Shown here piece after piece: positions 23,910 to 27,694 of a stretch of 27,694 nt of DNA; the first letter of the stretch is position 1; every line of letters starts with the position of its first letter. Position numbers and translations under genes: made by a program. The notes below the pieces were generated by a model, which worked only from the letters and a program-made list of their open reading frames with translations, ran no database searches and was not told the DNA's origin. Source of the DNA: Syntrophomonadaceae bacterium (GTDB taxonomy: Bacteria > Bacillota > Syntrophomonadia > Syntrophomonadales > Syntrophomonadaceae); contig DUSB01000252.1 of the NCBI GenBank assembly GCA_012840625.1, forward strand, positions 1 through 27,694, given 5' to 3'.

Positions 23910-24476
23910 TTAAGCCTCTCCCTTTATTGGCAGAGGAATGCCACAGCTAAACAAATAAACACGATCAGCCCATTCAGCCAGGATTTGATTGGTTTGTCCA
24001 TTTAGATCGCGAAAAACCCTGCCTTCTGGACTGGCGGGAACAATACCCATACCCACCTCATCTGCTACCAGAATAATGGTACCGTTTACACCCTCCATTG
24101 AATGGATGAAACGCTGGCGCTGTTCATCAAAGCAGCGCTGTGCCTGCTCATTCCAGGTAAAAGGGTGTTGCTGGTATCGATACATAAGGTTCGCCACCCA
24201 GGTTCCAATGCCATCAATCAAAAAAACTACCGCTTCTTTTTTTACCGCCTGCAGCGGCAGATGCAGATCACAGGGTTCTTCAATGGTTTTCCAGGTTGAT
24301 GGCCGCCGCTGACGATGTTTTTGCACGCGCCGGGCAAACTCCTCATCCCAGATGGTACCAGTGGCTAGGTATACGACCTGTATTTCACCATTTTTTGAAG
24401 CCTGCCGGGCTATTTTTTCCGCAAAAGCACTCTTACCACTGCTGCTGCCACCCACTACCATGATGATCTCGTTCAT
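23910..24476 (-). CDS. cobU: Adenosylcobinamide kinase / adenosylcobinamide-phosphate guanylyltransferase
   Basis: CobU phosphorylates adenosylcobinamide and transfers GMP from GTP to form adenosylcobinamide-GDP. The 188-residue protein has the P-loop GGSSSGKS (9-16), YLATGTIWDEEF, and HRQRRPSTWKTIEEP with His54, the position of the guanylylated histidine in the Salmonella enzyme. VADEVGMGIVP is also present. I chose the ATG at 24476, which has AGGGGG six bases upstream. A longer frame to 24503 would overlap cobT but lacks a ribosome site. Confidence 0.95.
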   Translation of the reverse strand: MNEIIMVVGGSSSGKSAFAEKIARQASKNGEIQVVYLATGTIWDEEFARRVQKHRQRRPSTWKTIEEPCDLHLPLQAVKKEAVVFLIDGIGTWVANLMYRYQQHPFTWNEQAQRCFDEQRQRFIHSMEGVNGTIILVADEVGMGIVPASPEGRVFRDLNGQTNQILAEWADRVYLFSCGIPLPIKGEA

Positions 24477-24499
24477 TGTCATCCCCCTGTAAAGAAATA

Positions 24500-25585
24500 T
24501 CAATCAGAGCATTCTTTCGTATAATAAGCATCAGTTCGCTGACTTACACCCGCTTCTTCAAAGCTGGCCATCTGATGTATTATTTTAACCGCGGCCTCCA
24601 AAAGATGAAAGACCAGCACCGCACCGGTTCCCTCTCCCAAACGCATATCTAAATAAAGTACCGGTTCCAGCCCGATCTCCTCCAGCATGATCCGATGACC
24701 GGGTTCCTGGGATAGGTGGGAAGCAAAAAGGTAATGCCGGCATTTAGGATTCATCCGGCAGGCAATCAAAGCTGCCGCCGCAGAGATCAAACCATCCAAA
24801 ACCACGGGCGTACGGCGTGCCGCAGCACCAAGAATTATTCCGGTAATGGCTGCTATCTCCAGCCCGCCAAGCTTGTGCAGAACCTCCAGGGGGTGATCGG
24901 GATCAGGACGATTAATCTGTAAGGATTGCCTTATGATCTTCTGTTTGTGAATCAGCCCCGCATCATCGAGTCCTGTCCCCCTGCCAGTCAAGTCCTCTAC
25001 CTTTTTCCCGCTTATACAGGCCAGAATAGCTGTACTAGGAGTCGTATTGCCAATACCCATTTCCCCGGTAGCAATAAGCCCTGTACCACGATCGATCTCT
25101 TGATTGACCAGCTCAATACCCACTTCAATGGCGGCAATGGCTTCTGCTTCCGTCATAGCTGCTTCCCGGGCCATATTTCTGGTTCCAGACCTCACCCGCC
25201 GCTGAATAAGATCCGGATGCTGAATCGGCTCTGCCGCCATACCAACATCGCTTATGATAACTCTGGCTCCAGCATGATGAGCCAGAACGTTGATTGCTGC
25301 CCCCTGCTGTAAAAAGTTTAAAACCATCTGCCGAGTAACTTCCTGAGGAAAAGCGCTCACACCTTCTGCTACTACTCCATGATCTCCTACCATAACCATA
25401 ACTGCCTTATCTCCCAGTACCGGCAGCGGGTTCCCCTGTATGGCTGCCAAGCTAAGCAGCATATCTTCTAGTTTTCCCAAACTGCCCTGTGGCTTGGTAA
25501 GAAGATTAAGTCTTTGCTGTGCCTTCTCGCCTGCCCGCCAATCAGGATCTTCAATACTGGCTACCGTTTTTTTTAACAATTCCAA
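24500..25585 (-). CDS. cobT: Nicotinate-nucleotide-dimethylbenzimidazole phosphoribosyltransferase
   Basis: CobT activates the lower-ligand base by moving ribose phosphate from nicotinate mononucleotide onto it. The 361-residue protein has LTKPQGSLGKLE (29-40), VGDHGVVAEGVSAFPQ (66-81), ATGEMGIGNTT with Glu175, GRGTGL and RLGEGTGA with Glu318, matching the Salmonella catalytic glutamate. The frame begins with TTG at 25585, with AAGG about 12 bases upstream and a second TTG two codons later; the exact start is uncertain. No dimethylbenzimidazole synthesis gene is in view, so the base used in vivo is unknown. It is the first gene of the cobT-U-S-C block. Confidence 0.94.
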   Translation of the reverse strand: MELLKKTVASIEDPDWRAGEKAQQRLNLLTKPQGSLGKLEDMLLSLAAIQGNPLPVLGDKAVMVMVGDHGVVAEGVSAFPQEVTRQMVLNFLQQGAAINVLAHHAGARVIISDVGMAAEPIQHPDLIQRRVRSGTRNMAREAAMTEAEAIAAIEVGIELVNQEIDRGTGLIATGEMGIGNTTPSTAILACISGKKVEDLTGRGTGLDDAGLIHKQKIIRQSLQINRPDPDHPLEVLHKLGGLEIAAITGIILGAAARRTPVVLDGLISAAAALIACRMNPKCRHYLFASHLSQEPGHRIMLEEIGLEPVLYLDMRLGEGTGAVLVFHLLEAAVKIIHQMASFEEAGVSQRTDAYYTKECSD

Positions 25586-25623
25586 ATTCGTTCACAACCT
25601 TCCCGGGTAAAACATCCCCTGCT

Positions 25624-25689
25624 TTACTTATGACTATATCTTTCTGCTTCTCCCCTCTGTGCTGTATCGTATACGATTCTGACTTGCAT
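25624..25689 (-). CDS. Possible 21-residue leader ORF upstream of cobT
   Basis: On the minus strand an ATG at 25689, just after AAAGAGGAG, opens a frame of 21 codons (MQVRIVYDTAQ at its start) that ends in TAA, about 38 bases before cobT. The ribosome site is closer to the ATG than ideal. No family is recognised. It contains the ATCGTATACGAT palindrome. It may be noise; a regulatory uORF is the alternative. Confidence 0.2.
   Translation of the reverse strand: MQVRIVYDTAQRGEAERYSHK
25666..25677. promoter_or_regulatory. Perfect 12-bp palindrome upstream of cobT
   Basis: ATCGTATACGAT is its own reverse complement and lies about 80 bases ahead of the cobT start. Its core fits the TNGT-n-ACNA pattern of GntR/FadR-type operators. 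No regulator gene is adjacent, so function is inferred from symmetry and position only. Confidence 0.3.
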
Positions 25690-25720
25690 TACTCCTCTTT
25701 CTAAAAGCAGACCATGCCAT

Positions 25721-25753
25721 AAAAAAAACACGTTCTGCCAAGAACGTGTTTTT
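25721..25753 (-). terminator. Rho-independent terminator of tatA
   Basis: AAAAACACGTTCT (25724-25736) and AGAACGTGTTTTT (25741-25753) form a perfect 13-bp stem with a four-base loop. On the minus strand it is followed by T residues down to 25721 and begins 25 bases after the tatA stop. The A/T tails on both sides would allow it to work in either direction, but the only gene reading into it is tatA. Confidence 0.93.
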
Positions 25754-25778
25754 AAAGTGGTGCCCAGCACCTGACTTC

Positions 25779-25973
25779 CTAACTTTCCTCTGGATTTTTG
25801 TCTTCTAGCAGGTTGTCATCAAAATCATCCTCGCGGGCTTTTTTGAAGTTCTTTACCGCTGCACCCATCGACTGTCCTACCTGCGGTAATTTGCCCGGGC
25901 CAAAGATAATGAGGATAATCGCTAATACAATAATCAATTCCCATGGACCGATATTGCCTATAAAGCCAAACAT
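25779..25973 (-). CDS. tatA: Twin-arginine translocase subunit TatA/TatE
   Basis: TatA forms the pore part of the Tat system, which exports folded proteins across the membrane. The 64-residue protein has a short N-terminus, one membrane helix (about 9-24, WELIIVLAIILIIFGPG), the hinge FGPGKLPQVGQSMG and an amphipathic helix AAVKNFKKA, followed by an acidic tail. I chose the ATG at 25973, which has AAGGAGGTG just upstream; an in-frame ATG at 26015 would add 14 polar residues before the helix. No tatC is adjacent. It is a single-gene unit with its own terminator. Confidence 0.95.
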   Translation of the reverse strand: MFGFIGNIGPWELIIVLAIILIIFGPGKLPQVGQSMGAAVKNFKKAREDDFDDNLLEDKNPEES

Positions 25974-26171
25974 CTTCGCACCTCCTTGTCTATCCGGTAC
26001 GTTGCATCTTTTCATAATTAGTCTGCGGTATTATTCCAGGGAATATTTTACATTAATCAATATCTCCTTCACAGTAATAGATATCAATATCATGCCTATA
26101 TCATAACGGAAATTAGCTCCCCTGCCAATCACTCAGGTTAATTTTCTTGAATTTAACACTGCTTCTATTTC

Positions 26172-27694
26172 CTAAGCATCCTCCATATTAATAAGATACT
26201 TTTGTTCAAAGGCCTCTGCAATTGCAGGATGGCAGGTCATCATAATCACCTGATGCCGCCGCGCAAAATCCTCCAGCAATGATACCGCATATTGAAGCCG
26301 TTCTTCATCAAAATCGACCAAACAATCATCCAGGACCAGTATGCCTCCACCTTCAGGAAAACACTGCTCCAGCAGGGCCAGGCGGAAAGCCAGAGCCAGC
26401 GCATCATAGGTCCCTGCCGATAGCAGATCCAAAGGCAGCGTATATCCATTTGCATGCTGGAGTCCAAATTCGAAAGAAGCAGGATTTATATGGCCATTTT
26501 CATAGCGATAACCGGTCAAGATTTTAACCGCCTGGAAAAGATGATTCTGCAGTATTTCAAAAGGCTGCTGCTCAATTTCCTTAATGCTGTCTAAAAAAGC
26601 CGTTTGTATTTTGAGCAGAATCTCCAGCTCTTCCTGATAATGCCTCCACCTTTTTTCTGCTTCCGCAGCCTGAACTTCCAGCTCATCAAAGTTTTCTTCC
26701 GGTAATTCCTGTTCTAATTCCCGGTATCGATCGCGCAGCTGCTCATACTCCTTTTTATATTCTGCTAAAGCCTTTCTTCTTTTTTGCAGATGCTCATGGA
26801 AGGCCAGTGAATCGGAAAAACCCTCTGGCAGGGGTTTCAACTGGGCGATTTCTGCTTCCAGACGGGTTATTTGCTTCATAGCATCTTTTAATTGCACTTT
26901 GGCTTCATCCACCGTATTATATTCCTGGCTCCAGCTGTCACACCTAGCCTGATATTCCTGCATCTTATTATTCAGGTCAGCCTGTTGCTCATTTAGCTCA
27001 GCCAACTCCCTATCGATTGCCTCCAGACTTCGTTCCACTTTCACCCGGGAAAGTTCCCGGTAGCGCTTTGCAATGTTTTCCGGCTTTTCATCATGCAGAG
27101 CAGTCCGCAGGGCGTTTTCTGCCTGTTGCCTTTCCACAGCCAGTTTTTGCCGGTCGGTAAAGATGCTGCGTACTTGCTCCACCGTATCCAATTCCATGCG
27201 CTGCAGACATTGATCAAGCTGCTGCTGAATGTCCTGATACTGCTGCAAAATGCTGGCCGAGTCAACTTCTGCATTGCGTACCTCAAGCCGCAGCAAATCA
27301 GGGATATCCATAGCAAAAAAACCGCTGGCCTGCAGTTCAGCACTGGACTGCAGCAGCTTATCCTCTTCCAGACCGCAGCGAACCCAAATATCTATATCCT
27401 GATGCTGGTGAATCGATATTTTCAGCCGGGTAGCCTGCAAAGCAATCTCTAATTCCTGTTTTTCCTGTTGCAGGTTTTCCACTTCCTGCAATTCTTCTGC
27501 TGATATAGCTGGCAAAACCTTTAATTTTTCGCCCAGAACCTGAATCTGCTGCTGCTTTTCCTCAATGAGCCGCAATAGTTTCTCCAGGCGATTCTTTTCC
27601 CCCTGCTGCAGGCTGTATTCCTTCTCTTCTTCCACCTGCTGCTTCCGCTCCTGTAAGTCCTGCATAACAGTTTGTAAATGACCTAGCTCTATGC
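26172..27694 (-). CDS. SMC/SbcC/YhaN-like coiled-coil ATPase, C-terminal part, open at the right edge
   Basis: The frame has no stop up to the window edge; an ATG at 27665 is internal, since codons before it continue in frame (reading IELGHLQTV). What is visible is a long Glu/Gln/Leu-rich coiled coil of about 350 residues followed by a C-terminal ATPase lobe. That lobe has the ABC-type signature LLSAGTYDALALAFRLAL and Walker B ILVLDDCLVDFDEERL, then VIMMTCHP, the H-loop-like histidine. This order is typical of Rad50/SbcC and YhaN-type proteins, whose Walker A is at the missing N-terminus. Such ATPases usually act with a metallophosphoesterase nuclease in DNA end processing, whose gene would be outside the window. 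The exact subfamily is not certain. Confidence 0.85.
   Translation of the reverse strand, partial: IELGHLQTVMQDLQERKQQVEEEKEYSLQQGEKNRLEKLLRLIEEKQQQIQVLGEKLKVLPAISAEELQEVENLQQEKQELEIALQATRLKISIHQHQDIDIWVRCGLEEDKLLQSSAELQASGFFAMDIPDLLRLEVRNAEVDSASILQQYQDIQQQLDQCLQRMELDTVEQVRSIFTDRQKLAVERQQAENALRTALHDEKPENIAKRYRELSRVKVERSLEAIDRELAELNEQQADLNNKMQEYQARCDSWSQEYNTVDEAKVQLKDAMKQITRLEAEIAQLKPLPEGFSDSLAFHEHLQKRRKALAEYKKEYEQLRDRYRELEQELPEENFDELEVQAAEAEKRWRHYQEELEILLKIQTAFLDSIKEIEQQPFEILQNHLFQAVKILTGYRYENGHINPASFEFGLQHANGYTLPLDLLSAGTYDALALAFRLALLEQCFPEGGGILVLDDCLVDFDEERLQYAVSLLEDFARRHQVIMMTCHPAIAEAFEQKYLINMEDA

Noticed and set aside
1..27694. CRISPR arrays, tRNA or rRNA genes, insertion sequences, phage or integration signs
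   Set aside because: No regularly spaced direct repeats, tRNA-like or rRNA-like sequence, transposase or integrase motif was seen in reading either strand by eye.

Overview
The window looks like a chromosomal segment of a spore-forming, anaerobic Firmicute of the class Clostridia. The evidence is a full-length sporulation sigma factor K with a hydrophobic pro-sequence, strong AGGAGG-type ribosome binding sites, many TTG and GTG starts, a yqeG-aroE neighbourhood as in Bacillus and Clostridia, and the anaerobic (early cobalt insertion) branch of B12 synthesis. A long-chain acyl-CoA synthetase under its own promoter would suit a fatty-acid-using, possibly syntrophic lineage such as the Syntrophomonadaceae; that placement is inference only.

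Layout. Positions 1-2591 (minus strand) hold galT, yqeG, aroE and the start of a type IV pilin-like gene cut by the left edge. Positions 2592-3359 are an AT-rich gap ending in the promoter of the only plus-strand gene, an acyl-CoA synthetase (3360-5291) with a clear terminator. SigK follows on the minus strand. Positions 6351-22428 are one long minus-strand B12 unit. It is read from a cobalamin riboswitch and terminator (22181-22428) through cbiA, cbiD, cbiE, cbiT, cbiL, cbiF, cbiG, cbiH, cbiJ, cbiX, cbiC, cobQ, cbiB, cobO and cobD to the cobalt transporter cbiM-N-Q-O. Upstream of the riboswitch, cobT, cobU, cobS and cobC (22510-25585) form a second minus-strand block for lower-ligand activation and nucleotide-loop assembly. 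A strong terminator, tatA and the C-terminal part of an SMC/SbcC/YhaN-like coiled-coil ATPase (open at the right edge) complete the window.

How it works together. CbiMNQO imports cobalt and CbiX inserts it into sirohydrochlorin. CbiL, H, G, F, D, J, E, T and C convert the macrocycle to cobyrinic acid. CbiA and CobQ amidate it, CobO adenosylates it, and CobD with CbiB adds the aminopropanol arm. CobU, CobS, CobT and CobC attach the nucleotide loop. The riboswitch lets end product shut off the corrin-ring and cobalt-uptake genes. The genes that make sirohydrochlorin are not in the window.

The most striking observation is that both glutamine amidotransferases of the pathway appear to have lost their catalytic cysteine. 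CobQ has glycine at residue 336 and CbiA has alanine at residue 326; CbiA also seems to have glutamine where the catalytic histidine is expected. The synthetase parts look intact, so the pathway may use free ammonia or a separate glutaminase. Other points of interest are a perfect 16-bp hairpin just inside cbiA, an 18-bp hairpin without a U-tract at the end of the B12 unit, a 136-nt out-of-frame overlap of cbiG and cbiH, and a palindrome inside a possible small leader ORF ahead of cobT.
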